Below, piece by piece: positions 26,154 through 35,835 of a DNA stretch of 64,000 nt. The notes under the pieces were generated by a model. It was not told the DNA's origin and did not search any database. It was given only the letters and a program-made list of their open reading frames with translations. The translations under genes and the position numbers were made by a program. Each line of letters opens with the position of its first letter. The first letter of the stretch is position 1. Location of the stretch: assembly GCF_006715395.1 (NCBI RefSeq), contig NZ_VFNC01000002.1, forward strand, positions 2,976,001-3,040,000. Reading direction: 5' to 3'. Origin of the DNA: Streptomyces sp. SLBN-31. GTDB taxonomy: Bacteria > Actinomycetota > Actinomycetes > Streptomycetales > Streptomycetaceae.

Positions 26154-26306
26154 TCAACTCCCCTGGCCGGCTTGCTCGTACGTGATCAACGGCGTGTTCG
26201 GCTGGTCGGGGGTCGCGTCGAGCAGGGCGACGATACCGAGGGCGGCGCCCACGGCAAGGGCCGCGGCGGCCACGACGGTGAGCGCGGCGGCGAGCAGTCT
26301 GGACAT
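26154..26306 (-). CDS. DUF2613-like single-pass membrane peptide
   Basis: 50 residues: MSRLLAAALTVVAAAALAVGAALGIVALL is one long hydrophobic helix, followed by a short polar tail beginning DATPDQPNTPL. Such tiny proteins are conserved across Streptomyces and mycobacteria as DUF2613. It sits three bases from the PucR gene on the same strand. Function is unknown. Confidence 0.75.
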   Translation of the reverse strand: MSRLLAAALTVVAAAALAVGAALGIVALLDATPDQPNTPLITYEQAGQGS

Positions 26307-26656
26307 CGCTGGGTCAGCCTCTCCGTACGGAAGGTCGTCCCCACCCCGGTGTCCCACCTCTGCCTGTCGGCCCAGTCTCGACAACCATTGACACCCCGTC
26401 AAGAGCAGCCTACGGTCTCCCGCTCATAGGCCCTGCCTTTCGGACCGGCTCGGCGTCGCGGGCCCTGGCACGCACTTCTGCGGCGTTGTCGTCGGTCGCC
26501 GACGCTCCGCGTCGACGCCCCCCTCCGCCTCGCAGCTGCACGCGCCAGACCCCGCTCGGCTCGGCCGACCAGCGCCGTCACTCACGCCCGACCCGGTCCG
26601 AAAGGCAGGGCCAGAGCGGCCCGAACTCCGTCGTCCCTTCCTCCTGGAGTGTCCGG
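26307..26656. other. Intergenic region holding an inverted-repeat element
   Basis: 350 bp between the DUF2613 gene and the DUF3068 gene. It contains the 184-bp inverted-repeat element described next and, at its right end, the GGAG leader of the DUF3068 gene. No convincing gene was seen. Confidence 0.6.
26429..26612. repeat. 184-bp element bounded by 20-bp perfect inverted repeats
   Basis: GGCCCTGCCTTTCGGACCGG (26429-26448) is repeated as its exact reverse complement at 26593-26612. The 144-bp interior is GC-rich (for example gcgttgtcgtcggtcgccgac) and has no gene. The layout resembles a miniature inverted-repeat element, or a very long stem-loop. No target-site duplication is evident in the flanks (ctcata and agagcg). 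Confidence 0.75.
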
Positions 26657-27643
26657 ATGCGCCGTACCGCCTCCCCCCTCTCGCTGATTCTGCTGGGACT
26701 CGGCACGTTTCTGCTGGTCCTGGCTCCGATGTTGGTCTGGTACGTCGAGCCGCGGGCCGCAGTGAACCCGATCGACATCGACACCACGGCCGTCTACCAG
26801 GGCACCGGAAGCTACTTCGACACCGACGAGATCAAGACGGTCCACGACCAGCGCATCACCGTCACCCAGCAGGTGCGCGGCAACGTCGCGGACAGTGAGA
26901 AGAGCGGGCGGGCGGTGTGGGACGTGACGACGGCGGTCGACACGGACAAGTCTCTGCCGGCCGCCGACCCGCACGACGCCCTGGAGTTCTTCCTGAACCG
27001 CTGGGTGACGGACCGCCGTACCAACCGACCGGTCCACTGCTGCAAGGAGAACCCCTACTTCGAGGGCGACGCGTATCTGAAGTTCCCCTTCGGCGTGCAG
27101 CGACGCTCCTACACGTGGTGGGACAACTCGCTCGGCGACACCGTGGTGCTGCATTACGCGGGTACGCGCAAGGTCCAGGGGTACAAGGGTTACCGGTTCA
27201 CCGGCACCGTCCCGCCGACGAAGATCGGCACTCGGCTGGTGCCGGGCACGATCGTCGGCAAGAAGAACAAACCGCAGGTTCTGGCCGAGGAGTGGTACTC
27301 CAACCACGGCATCGAGCTGGTCGTGGACCAGCGCACCGGCCGGGTGCTGTACGCCCAGGTCGGCCCGCGGCGCACGCTGCGTGCCCCGGGTGCCGGGAAG
27401 GACGCGGTGGTGCTGCTGGACAGCGAGAAACTGGGGTTCACCACCGCGACGCAGAAGGCGCAGGTGAAACAGGCGAAGAAGGAGAGCGGCCAGCTGCGCA
27501 TGGTGGGGCAGACGTTGCCGATCGCCTCCGCGGTGGCCGGATTCGTACTGGCGGCGGTGGGTGCCGTTTTGGTGGTACGAGGGCGTAAGCGCCCGGAGTT
27601 GACCGAAAGCTCCCGATCGCCCCAGCCTCAGCTCACGATGTGA
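26657..27643 (+). CDS. DUF3068 (PorA-like family) membrane protein
   Basis: 328 residues from the ATG with TGGAGT upstream. One N-terminal membrane helix (LSLILLGLGTFLLVLAPMLVWY), a long extracellular region of beta character, and a second helix near the C-terminus (TLPIASAVAGFVLAAVGAVLVV) match DUF3068. Actinobacterial members have been linked to PorA-type porins, but most have no known role. It precedes the glycosyltransferase run by 194 bp on the same strand. This could tie it to envelope glycan assembly. Confidence 0.82.
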   Translation: MRRTASPLSLILLGLGTFLLVLAPMLVWYVEPRAAVNPIDIDTTAVYQGTGSYFDTDEIKTVHDQRITVTQQVRGNVADSEKSGRAVWDVTTAVDTDKSLPAADPHDALEFFLNRWVTDRRTNRPVHCCKENPYFEGDAYLKFPFGVQRRSYTWWDNSLGDTVVLHYAGTRKVQGYKGYRFTGTVPPTKIGTRLVPGTIVGKKNKPQVLAEEWYSNHGIELVVDQRTGRVLYAQVGPRRTLRAPGAGKDAVVLLDSEKLGFTTATQKAQVKQAKKESGQLRMVGQTLPIASAVAGFVLAAVGAVLVVRGRKRPELTESSRSPQPQLTM

Positions 27644-27837
27644 CATGACGTCAGTTCTAATAAAGCCGCAAATTGTCACCTCCGTGAGTAGCCGTGGCGA
27701 ACGGCGCGGCGAAAACTGTCCAACCCCACCCGAGCACAACCCGTCCACACCCCACACCCAGGAAGCGCTCAGTCCCCCCACAGCACGTCCGGAAAGCCAC
27801 CACTGAGTTCCGCACCCTGAGACGAGTTGGAGCACCC

Positions 27838-28989
27838 ATGCCCCAGCACGTGCCATCCCCGCTGCGCGCCATGCATGCCCAGGCACCGCAGCACCCTCCG
27901 GCGCTCCCCCCACAACCGCGCCGAATCGTTTTCCTCGCCCACCGCGACCTGGACAACCCGGCCGCCGGCGGCTCCGAGCTGCTGGTCGACCGGCTCGCCG
28001 AGGGCCTGACCGGCCTCGGCCACCAGGTGACCCTGATCTGCGGCGGCCCGGCGGCCTTCCGCGATTACAAAGTGGTCTCGGCGGGCGGCGAGTTCGGCCA
28101 CTACCTGCGGGCCCGGTCCGCCTTCGCCCGTCAGGTCGGCGAGACCGATCTGCTGGTCGAGGTCTGCAACGGAATGCCGTACCTCGCACCCCTCTGGCAC
28201 CGCGGCCCCACCCTGTGTCTGGTCAACCACGTCCACTCCGACCTGTGGAAGATGAGGTTCGGCGGGCCCCTGACGCCGGCCGCGCGGCTCGGGCGAAGAC
28301 TGGAGCAATGGGCGCTGACCGGGGCCCAGCACCGCAGTCTGCTGGTCGCCGTCTCGCCCTCCACGGCCCATGCGCTACGGGCGATCGGCGTCGAGAGAGA
28401 GCGCATCCGTGTGGTCCACAACGGCGTGGAGGAGCCCGGTCCGCGGGCCGACAGGTCGGCCGAGCCGCTGTTCGTGGCGGTCGGCAGACTCGTCGAGTAC
28501 AAACGGATCGATCTGCTGCTCAGACTCTGGGAACGCGTACGGCCCGTCACCGGCGGCCGGCTGGTGATCGTGGGCGACGGTCCCGAACGGCAACGGCTGG
28601 AGCAACTCGCCGGTCCCGGCGTGGAGTTCGCCGGACATGTCTCGGAGGCCGAGAAGCACCGGCTGCTGTGTGCCGCGTGGCTGCTGCTGCACCCCTCGGC
28701 CGTGGAGGGCTGGGGCCTGGTGGTCACCGAGGCCGCGACACGGCAGACGCCGACCGTCGCCTTCGACGTGCCGGGCCTGCGGGACTCCGTCGTCGACGGG
28801 GAGACCGGGGTGCTGGCGCACGGCGAGTCGTCGTTCGCGGCCGCCTGGTGCACGCTCGCCCTTTCCTCGGAACGCCGTGAGGCGATGGGCAAGGCCGCCC
28901 GTGACCGGGCGGCCCGCTACCGCTGGCACCGCACGGTCAGACAGTTCCGCGCCGTGGCCGCCGAGGCGGTGAGGAGCTGGGCCCCATGA
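27838..28989 (+). CDS. GT4 family glycosyltransferase
   Basis: 383 residues from the ATG that follows TTGGAG. The N-terminal Rossmann half starts RRIVFLAHRDLDNPAAGGSE; the donor half has VAVGRLVEYKRIDLLLRLWE, LVIVGDGPERQRL and the retaining-GT EX7E region HPSAVEGWGLVVTEAATRQTP. It transfers sugar from a nucleotide donor in the cytoplasm. It is the first gene of the overlapping set that includes an AftD-like enzyme, so it probably builds a precursor of the same surface polysaccharide. Confidence 0.9.
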   Translation: MPQHVPSPLRAMHAQAPQHPPALPPQPRRIVFLAHRDLDNPAAGGSELLVDRLAEGLTGLGHQVTLICGGPAAFRDYKVVSAGGEFGHYLRARSAFARQVGETDLLVEVCNGMPYLAPLWHRGPTLCLVNHVHSDLWKMRFGGPLTPAARLGRRLEQWALTGAQHRSLLVAVSPSTAHALRAIGVERERIRVVHNGVEEPGPRADRSAEPLFVAVGRLVEYKRIDLLLRLWERVRPVTGGRLVIVGDGPERQRLEQLAGPGVEFAGHVSEAEKHRLLCAAWLLLHPSAVEGWGLVVTEAATRQTPTVAFDVPGLRDSVVDGETGVLAHGESSFAAAWCTLALSSERREAMGKAARDRAARYRWHRTVRQFRAVAAEAVRSWAP

Positions 28990-29726
28990 CCGGCACCGGT
29001 CTCAAAGACCCCTCCATACGCCGGTCGATGACCCTCTTCCGGGCGTTCCTCCACGAGCAGGACGATCCAGAGACCTGCTACGCGCTGCTCGCCCGCGACG
29101 CCGTCGACCAGGTCGAGGCCTACGACGGTCCGGTCGCCGGGCGGACGGTCGTGGACGTCGGCGGCGGCAGCGGCTACTTCACCGAGGAGTTCCGCCGCCG
29201 CGGCGCCCACGCCCACCTCTTCGAACCCGACGTGCGCGAGCTGGGCGAGAAGCCGCCCGAGGGCACGGTGATCGCCGACGGCTATCTGCTGCCCCTGTCC
29301 GACGGCGTCGCCGACGTCACCTTCTCGTCCAACGTGCTGGAGCACGTCGCCGATCCGCAGACGTTCCTCAGCGAACTGGTCCGGGTGACCCGGCCCGGCG
29401 GCCTGATCTACGTGTCGTTCACCAACTGGCTGTCCCCCTGGGGCGGCCACGAGTGGGCCCCCTGGCACTACTTCGGTGCCGAGCGGGCCCGCGCCCGCTA
29501 CCGGCGTCGTACCGGAAGACCGGCCAAGCACACCCTCGGCGAGAACCTGTTCGCCGTGCACATCGGCACCACCCTGCGGCAGGTGCGCGCCCGCGACGAC
29601 GTCACGGTCGTCTCGGCGCGCTCCCGCTACTGGCCCTTCCTCGCCGAGACGGTCGTCAAGGCGCCCGGCATCAGGGAGTTGGCCACCTGGAACCTCCTCC
29701 TCATCCTCCGGCGGTGTCCACCATGA
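28986..29726 (+). CDS. Class I SAM-dependent methyltransferase
   Basis: 246 residues. Motif I is VVDVGGGSGYFTEEF, followed by HLFEPDVRELG and FSSNVLEHVADPQTFLSELVRVTRPGG. It overlaps the glycosyltransferase stop and the AftD-like start by ATGA on both sides, so the three genes are translationally coupled. A methyl-capping role on the glycan or its lipid carrier is plausible but unproven. Confidence 0.9.
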   Translation: MTGTGLKDPSIRRSMTLFRAFLHEQDDPETCYALLARDAVDQVEAYDGPVAGRTVVDVGGGSGYFTEEFRRRGAHAHLFEPDVRELGEKPPEGTVIADGYLLPLSDGVADVTFSSNVLEHVADPQTFLSELVRVTRPGGLIYVSFTNWLSPWGGHEWAPWHYFGAERARARYRRRTGRPAKHTLGENLFAVHIGTTLRQVRARDDVTVVSARSRYWPFLAETVVKAPGIRELATWNLLLILRRCPP

Positions 29727-32700
29727 CGACCACGGTCCAGGCCCCTCCTCCGGCAGCCGTCCCCACCACCGCGGCCACCTCGGGTCCGCCGGAGGGCCCG
29801 CGGTCGAGGCGCTGGCTGGTCGGGTTCTGGGCCGTGATGTTCGTGCTGTTCCTGGTGGTGCACCCGGGACGGCAGACCTTCGACACCAAGCTGGGCGTGA
29901 CGACCGACCCCGGCGCGTTCCTCTCCGACCTGGGGCAGCTCTGGCACGACCAGGGCGGCTTCGGCGGGATCCAGGACCAGTACGCCGGTTATCTGTGGCC
30001 GATGCTGCCGTTCTACTGGCTGGCCCATCTCGTGCACCTGCCGGTGTGGCTGGCCGAGCGGCTGTGGATGTCACTGATCGTGTCGGTCGCCTTCTGGGGC
30101 GCGCTGCGGCTCGCCGAACGGCTGCGGGTGGGCAGCGGAGGGTCACGGCTGCTCGCCGGGATCGCGTACGCGCTGTGGCCGGTGTTCACCATCGTCGTCG
30201 GGTCCACGTCGGCCGCCGTACTGCCCGGTGCCTTCCTGCCTTGGGTGCTGCTGCCCCTGACGAACGAGCGGTACACCGCCCGGGTCGCCGCCCTGCGCTC
30301 GGCGCTGGTCGTGCCGTTCATGGGCGGCGTCAACGGGGCGTCGACGCTGGCCTCGCTGCTGCCCGTCGGGCTGTATCTGCTCTCCCGGCCGCCCGGGCCA
30401 CGTCAGCGCAAGCTGATCGCCTGGTGGGTGCCGGGGGTCCTCGTGGCGACGGCCTGGTGGTGGATCCCGCTGCTGATGCTCGGCGTCTACGGCGAGAACT
30501 TCCTGCCCTACGTGGAGACCGCGCAGACGACGACGGCCACCATGTCGGGGACCGAGGCGCTGCGCGGGGCCGGCAACTGGGTGGCCTATCTGCACTTCGG
30601 GCAGGCGTGGCTGCCGGCCGGATGGACGGTCGCCGCCTCCGTGGTCGTGATCGTCTGCTCGGCGCCGACCGCCGGGCTGGGGCTCGCAGGCATCGCGAGA
30701 CGGGACATGCCCGAGCGGCGGTGGCTGGTGCTCACCGTGATCTCGTGCGCGCTGGTGCTGCTCGCCGGGTACGGCGGGGCTTTCGGCGCGCCCTTCCACG
30801 GGGTCGTGCAGGACTGGCTGAACGGCTGGCTCGTCCCCTTCCGCAACATCTACAAGTTCCAGACGGGGCTCGCGCTGGCGCTGGTCCTCGGGCTCGCCCA
30901 CGTGGTGGGCGTGGCCACCGACTCGCGCGGTGCGCGGCCGGTGCGGGGGCGGCGGTTCGCGCCGCTCGTCGCGGCGGTGCTGATCCTGCCGGGCCTGCTG
31001 TGGCCGTACCTCAACGGCTCGATCCTCAACCCGGGATCCTTCCAGGAGCTGCCGAAGTACTGGAAGACGACGGCGAGTTGGCTGCAGAAGTACTCCCCCG
31101 ACTCGCGCGCCCTGGTCGTGCCCGCCACCGCACACGGCATCTACAGCTGGGGCTCCCCCATCGACCAGCCGCTCGACGTACTGGCCAAGTCCCGCTGGGC
31201 GCAACGGGACTACGTGCCCTTCGGCACCCCCGGCAACCGGCGGGCGATGGACGCCGTCGAGAACGCCCTCGCCTCCGGGAGCGAGGTGCCGGGGCTGGCC
31301 GACTACCTGAGCCGGGCGGCCATCTACTACGTCGTCGTACGCAACGACCTCGACCCCGACCAGATCGGCGCGGTGCCGACCACGACCGTGAAGCGGACCC
31401 TGCAGCAGTCCGGGTACGTACGGGTGACGGGCTTCGGGCCGGTCATGACCGGCGGCCGGATCGCGCACGACGCCCCGCTGCAGGTGGAGGGCCTGTACCC
31501 GCGGCAACGGGCGGTCGAGATCTACGAGCCGGGCGGCAAGGACGTACCACGACCGGGGCAGGCCCGGCTGCTGCCCGTCTCCGACACGGCCGTCGTCTCC
31601 GGCGGACCCGAGGCCCTGCTGCCGCTCGCCTCCGAACTGCGCGGCCGGGCGACCGTGCTCACCGGCGACAACACCCCCGGGCTGGGCACCCCGGCACTGC
31701 GGATCGTCGGTGACGGGCTGCGGCGCGCGGACACCCGGTTCGGGCTGCTCAGCGCCAACACCTCGTACACGTACACGAGTTCGGAGCGCAACGCCCCGGA
31801 CGCCGTGCAGGACGCCGGGAAGGAACCGCACCAGATCCTGCCGACCAAGGGCATCGCCCACCAGACGGTGGCCCAGCTGCGCGGCGCCCGCTCGGTGACG
31901 GCCTCCTCCAGCGGCAACTGGCTCTTCCACCTGCCCCAGTACGACCCGGTGAACGCCTTCGACGGCAATCCGGACACCGCGTGGGCCGAGGGCGCACCCG
32001 GCTCCGCGGACGGCCAGTGGCTGCGGATCGGCTTCACGGGCTCCTACGACATGCCGTCGTCGTTCAAGGTGACGCCGTTGCCGCAGGCGAGCGTGCGGTC
32101 GGCGGCGACGAAGGTGCGGGTGGAGACGGAGAAGGGGAGCAGGACGAGTTTCCTGCGGCCCAACGGACAGACGCAGAGCGTCAAGGCACCTTCCGGGGCG
32201 ACGCGTTGGATGAAGCTGACGATCGTCGAGTCGGTACGGCGCCACTCGGGCCTGACGGGTGCCGGCTTCTCCGAGATCGCCCTGCCGCACGTCCAGGTGA
32301 CCCGTCTGCTGCGTCTGCCGACCGACGCCGACAACGCCTCCGACGCCGCCGCCACGCAGATCTCCCTGCACCGCACCCCCGACCCCACCGGGCTGTCCGC
32401 GACGGGCACGGAAGCGGGCCTGCACCGCCGGTTCACGACGTCCACGGCGGGAACGTACGAGGTGACGGCGGGGGCGGTGCCGGTGAGCGGCGCGGAGCTC
32501 GACAAGCTGCTCTACCGGGTCGCCCCGGACCAGCAGAACCGCATCGTCGCCACCGCCGACTCCACGGCCGCCCTGGGCGCGGGCCTGTCGGCGCGCAACC
32601 TCACCGACGGCGACCTGACCACGGCCTGGGTCGCGGGTGACCGGCCGACCGTCCATCTCAGCTGGAACGGCAAGCAGCCCATCGGGGAGATCGTCCTGGC

Positions 32701-34441
32701 CCCGGCGGGCGGGCTGTCCACCCGTGCCACCCAGGTCCACATCAGCTCCCCCGACGGCGCCACGATCGCCGGGGTCGACGAGAACGGCGTGGCCCGCTTC
32801 GACCCCATCACCACGGACCGCCTCGACATCACGATCACGCAGACCGCGCCGCTGACCCTGCACAACCCGGTGGCCGACGAGGACCTGCACCTGCCCGTCG
32901 GGCTGAGCGAGGCGTACATCCCGGCCCTCGACCAGTACCGCACCAAGCAGCCCGGCGCCTCCCACGCCTTCTCGCTGCCCTGCGGGCAGGGGCCGGACGT
33001 GGCGGTGGACGGGAAGCTGTACCGGACGAGCGTGCAGGGGACCGTGCGGGACCTGGTGGAACGCCGCCAGGCGCAGGTGACGCTTTGTCAACAAGGCGGT
33101 GGTGAGGGCGGCCTGGAGCTGACGGCCGGGACGCACCGGGTGGAGGCCGGCGACGCGGGTCCCCTCGCCCTGACGGATGTCACGCTGACGCGCGGGACGG
33201 TGAGCGAAGCCGACGCCGAGACACGGCAGTTGACCGTACGGGACTGGCTCGGCGACCGGCGTGAGGTCACCGTCGGCTCGGGCGGCGCCACCTATCTCAC
33301 GACGTACGAGAACTACAACGACGGCTGGAAGGCCACCCTGGGCGGCAATGAGCTCACGCCGGTCCGGCTCGACGGCTGGCAGCAGGGCTGGCGGATCCCG
33401 GCCGGGGCGGGCGGCACGGTCAAGTTGTCGTACGAGCCCGCGACCACGTACGAGGGCGGGCTGATCGGCGGCGCGGTCGGGCTGGCGGCGCTGGTCGGCC
33501 TGGCCGTGTGGCGCCGGCGCGCACCGAACCCCGATCCGCCGCAGCCGGTGCCGCCGCTGCCGGGGCTGTGGCTGGGCACGGTGGCGCTGACCGTGGTGGC
33601 GATCGTGATCGCCGGGTGGTTCGCCCTGCTCGTCCTCGCGCTGGCCCTGCTGGCCTCCCGCCGGCACACACTGCTCGTACCGATCGCATTCGCCGCCCTC
33701 GTCGGAGCGGGGATCGCGGCGGCGACCGGGGCCGGGGAGCCGGTGGGCGCCGGCCATGGAGCGTTCGGGCACGCGGCCCAACTGCTGGCATTGATCGGCC
33801 TGTTCGCCGGTGTGGTGAGCGTCCACGAGCCGGACGAGGAACCGGGCCACACGGCGGTCCTGCCCCCCACGACCGAACCGGCCCTGTGGGCCGCATCGGA
33901 GGCCCCGACCCGCGAGCTGCCGCAGCGGCACCGGGGAGAGAGGCCCGCCCCGGACGCCGGCGCCGCGGACCGGCAGGAGACCCCGCCGGCCCCGCCACCC
34001 GGCGAACAGCACGGAGAAGGCCTCTTCGGGGCCGGTCCCTGGCAGGAGCGGCCGGAGGGAGGGCACGCGGGCAGTCCCTCGCAGGGGCAGCACGCAGAGG
34101 GCCTGCCCGTGGGCAGCCCACGGCGGCTGCAAAACACGGAAGGCCCGCGCGAAGAGGGCTCTCAGCTCGGGCAGCACGCCGAAGACCCTGCGGCGGGCAG
34201 CACCCGGCAGGAGCAGAACGCGGGGCGCCTTCCCGAAGAGGGCCCTCGGCAGGGGCAGCACGCCGAAGGTCTCCCCGTGGACAGCCCCCGGCCGGACGCC
34301 GGGCCCGTCGTCTCCGCGCGGGGGCCCGGGGGTACGGAGTCCCAGGCGCCCACCGGGCGGATCCCGTTCCGCAAGCCGCGGTTGCGCGCGACCGAGCCCG
34401 AGCCGCCGCAGGCGTCGGACGACGACACGGGGAGGGGCTGA
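29723..34441 (+). CDS. AftD-like DUF3367 alpha-(1->3)-arabinofuranosyltransferase
   Basis: 1572 residues. Residues 25-450 carry multiple membrane helices with the GT-C/DUF3367 opening VHPGRQTFDTKLGVTTDPGAFLSDL and the loop QDQYAGYLWPMLPFYWL. A middle periplasmic region includes an F5/8 type C-like carbohydrate-binding segment (DPVNAFDGNPDTAWAEG). Two further helices occur near residues 1240-1330. The mycobacterial relative AftD uses polyprenyl-phosphate arabinose to branch arabinan outside the membrane. Streptomyces lacks arabinogalactan, so the local acceptor is unknown. The final 170 residues are hydrophilic and contain an 84-nt repeat (see 34003-34300). It overlaps both neighbours by 4 nt or abuts them. 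Confidence 0.88.
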   Translation: MTTTVQAPPPAAVPTTAATSGPPEGPRSRRWLVGFWAVMFVLFLVVHPGRQTFDTKLGVTTDPGAFLSDLGQLWHDQGGFGGIQDQYAGYLWPMLPFYWLAHLVHLPVWLAERLWMSLIVSVAFWGALRLAERLRVGSGGSRLLAGIAYALWPVFTIVVGSTSAAVLPGAFLPWVLLPLTNERYTARVAALRSALVVPFMGGVNGASTLASLLPVGLYLLSRPPGPRQRKLIAWWVPGVLVATAWWWIPLLMLGVYGENFLPYVETAQTTTATMSGTEALRGAGNWVAYLHFGQAWLPAGWTVAASVVVIVCSAPTAGLGLAGIARRDMPERRWLVLTVISCALVLLAGYGGAFGAPFHGVVQDWLNGWLVPFRNIYKFQTGLALALVLGLAHVVGVATDSRGARPVRGRRFAPLVAAVLILPGLLWPYLNGSILNPGSFQELPKYWKTTASWLQKYSPDSRALVVPATAHGIYSWGSPIDQPLDVLAKSRWAQRDYVPFGTPGNRRAMDAVENALASGSEVPGLADYLSRAAIYYVVVRNDLDPDQIGAVPTTTVKRTLQQSGYVRVTGFGPVMTGGRIAHDAPLQVEGLYPRQRAVEIYEPGGKDVPRPGQARLLPVSDTAVVSGGPEALLPLASELRGRATVLTGDNTPGLGTPALRIVGDGLRRADTRFGLLSANTSYTYTSSERNAPDAVQDAGKEPHQILPTKGIAHQTVAQLRGARSVTASSSGNWLFHLPQYDPVNAFDGNPDTAWAEGAPGSADGQWLRIGFTGSYDMPSSFKVTPLPQASVRSAATKVRVETEKGSRTSFLRPNGQTQSVKAPSGATRWMKLTIVESVRRHSGLTGAGFSEIALPHVQVTRLLRLPTDADNASDAAATQISLHRTPDPTGLSATGTEAGLHRRFTTSTAGTYEVTAGAVPVSGAELDKLLYRVAPDQQNRIVATADSTAALGAGLSARNLTDGDLTTAWVAGDRPTVHLSWNGKQPIGEIVLAPAGGLSTRATQVHISSPDGATIAGVDENGVARFDPITTDRLDITITQTAPLTLHNPVADEDLHLPVGLSEAYIPALDQYRTKQPGASHAFSLPCGQGPDVAVDGKLYRTSVQGTVRDLVERRQAQVTLCQQGGGEGGLELTAGTHRVEAGDAGPLALTDVTLTRGTVSEADAETRQLTVRDWLGDRREVTVGSGGATYLTTYENYNDGWKATLGGNELTPVRLDGWQQGWRIPAGAGGTVKLSYEPATTYEGGLIGGAVGLAALVGLAVWRRRAPNPDPPQPVPPLPGLWLGTVALTVVAIVIAGWFALLVLALALLASRRHTLLVPIAFAALVGAGIAAATGAGEPVGAGHGAFGHAAQLLALIGLFAGVVSVHEPDEEPGHTAVLPPTTEPALWAASEAPTRELPQRHRGERPAPDAGAADRQETPPAPPPGEQHGEGLFGAGPWQERPEGGHAGSPSQGQHAEGLPVGSPRRLQNTEGPREEGSQLGQHAEDPAAGSTRQEQNAGRLPEEGPRQGQHAEGLPVDSPRPDAGPVVSARGPGGTESQAPTGRIPFRKPRLRATEPEPPQASDDDTGRG
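34003..34300 (+). repeat. 84-nt tandem repeat encoding 28-residue units
   Basis: About 3.5 copies of a 28-residue unit in the cytoplasmic tail of the AftD-like protein. Each unit opens G(E)QHxEG and continues with a PxxGS(P/T)-like core. The three full units align residue for residue with substitutions; the fourth is truncated (GQHAEGLPVDSPRP). The matching DNA period is 84 nt. Confidence 0.75.
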
Positions 34442-34446
34442 TCCCT

Positions 34447-35835
34447 GTGACCGCACTCGAACATCCCGCACGCGCCGGCGGCCCGCCCGGGGCGCCCAGG
34501 CGGATCCCGTTCCCCGTGGTGGACGAGGTGGCCCGGCACTGCCTGCAGGAGGAGGAGCCGGAAACCGTGCACATCGAGGTCCATCTGCCCGGCCCGCTGG
34601 ACCGCGACCGGCTGCGGACGGCCTTCGCCGAGGCCCTGCGACGGCACCCCCGCATCCTGATGCGCGAGGCGCCCGGCGGCTGGTACCGGCGGCGCTACGA
34701 GTGGGAGCTGACGGCGGAGCCGGACGTGGGGGTGGTGACGTTCCCCCCGGTGGGCAGGTGCGCTCTGCGGGACGCGCGGACCCGCGCGCTGACGAAGGCC
34801 CCGCCGCTGTCGGCCTCGCCGCCGATCAGGCTGGAGGTGGTCGAGGGCGCCGGGGACGTCGAGGGGAGCGAGGCGACGGACGCGGTCGGTGTGCCGGCTC
34901 CGCACGACGGCGCCGCACCGCGGCGGTCCGACGGCACCGTCCTCTTCCTGACCATCAACCACACCGCGCTCGACGGCCCCGCCTGCCTGCGCGTCCTGGC
35001 CACCGCCGCCGAGCTCTACGGCGGCAGGGACAACTCCCCGGCGGCACCGCCCGTACGCCGGGCGGAAGCTCCCCACGCCCCGGAGGACACGCCCTCCAAC
35101 TGGGCCCGGCCGGCCCGGGTCGCACCCGGCACCCCCGAGCCCTCCCCCGGCAACGGGCTGCTCGTCACCGAGCTGCCGCTCCCCCACCGGCCCAAGGGCT
35201 CCCCCTACACCGTCAACGATCAGCTCATGGTCACCACCGCCCTCACCCTCATCCACTGGAACAGGGAACACGGCGCCCGCCCCCGCCCGCTGCGCATCAC
35301 GATGCCCGTCGACGACCGCCCCCGGGACGCCGGCATGCCCATCGGCAACGGCACCCGGCTCGTTGAAGTCCCCTTCGCTTACGATGAGTTGGTCGCGCAC
35401 GGGCCCGCCGACATGCCCGCGCTGCTGCACCGCACTGCCACCCGCACCCGCGCCCTGAAGTCCCTCCCGCGTCCACAACTCGGCCACGGCGCCGCCCTCC
35501 TGACCGCCCCGGTCACCCCCGTCACCTGGCGCGCGGCCCTCACCCGCGGCCTGCGCAGGGCGGCCGCGCCGTGGACGTCGACGACACTGCTCAGCAACAT
35601 CGGCCGTGTCCCGTACCCGCTGGACTTCGGTGAGGAGGCCGGCCGCGCGCACGCCGTCTGGTTCTCGGCGCCCGCCCGCATGCCCCGCGGCCTCACCGTC
35701 ACCACCGCCTCCACCGCCGGCCGCCTCCATCTGGCCCTGCGCTGGTCCCGGACCCTGCTCAGCCACGGCGACGGCGCCCATCTGCGGGACCTGTTCGAGC
35801 ACTACCTGCACTCGACGGAGGTGAGCGGCCCATGA
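34447..35835 (+). CDS. Condensation-domain / PapA-like acyltransferase
   Basis: 462 residues from a GTG five bases after the AftD-like stop. The upstream frame is a shadow of the AftD gene. The catalytic histidine motif of condensation/PapA acyltransferases appears as INHTALDGPA, with His-Asp-Gly in place and the first of the usual two histidines replaced by Asn. A substrate-tunnel strand (MPVDDRPRDAGMPIGNGTR) follows. In actinomycetes such enzymes acylate sugars or lipids, so glycan acylation is a reasonable guess. It is coupled to the following methyltransferase by ATGA. Confidence 0.75.
   Translation: MTALEHPARAGGPPGAPRRIPFPVVDEVARHCLQEEEPETVHIEVHLPGPLDRDRLRTAFAEALRRHPRILMREAPGGWYRRRYEWELTAEPDVGVVTFPPVGRCALRDARTRALTKAPPLSASPPIRLEVVEGAGDVEGSEATDAVGVPAPHDGAAPRRSDGTVLFLTINHTALDGPACLRVLATAAELYGGRDNSPAAPPVRRAEAPHAPEDTPSNWARPARVAPGTPEPSPGNGLLVTELPLPHRPKGSPYTVNDQLMVTTALTLIHWNREHGARPRPLRITMPVDDRPRDAGMPIGNGTRLVEVPFAYDELVAHGPADMPALLHRTATRTRALKSLPRPQLGHGAALLTAPVTPVTWRAALTRGLRRAAAPWTSTTLLSNIGRVPYPLDFGEEAGRAHAVWFSAPARMPRGLTVTTASTAGRLHLALRWSRTLLSHGDGAHLRDLFEHYLHSTEVSGP

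Noticed and set aside
34003..34300. Possible CRISPR array or direct-repeat element
   Set aside because: The 84-nt units keep the reading frame of the AftD-like protein and vary as protein repeats do.
30143..34471. 1442-codon minus-strand open frame opposite the AftD-like gene
   Set aside because: It follows the GC codon pattern of the plus-strand gene, has no family motifs, and the plus-strand gene has clear DUF3367 features.
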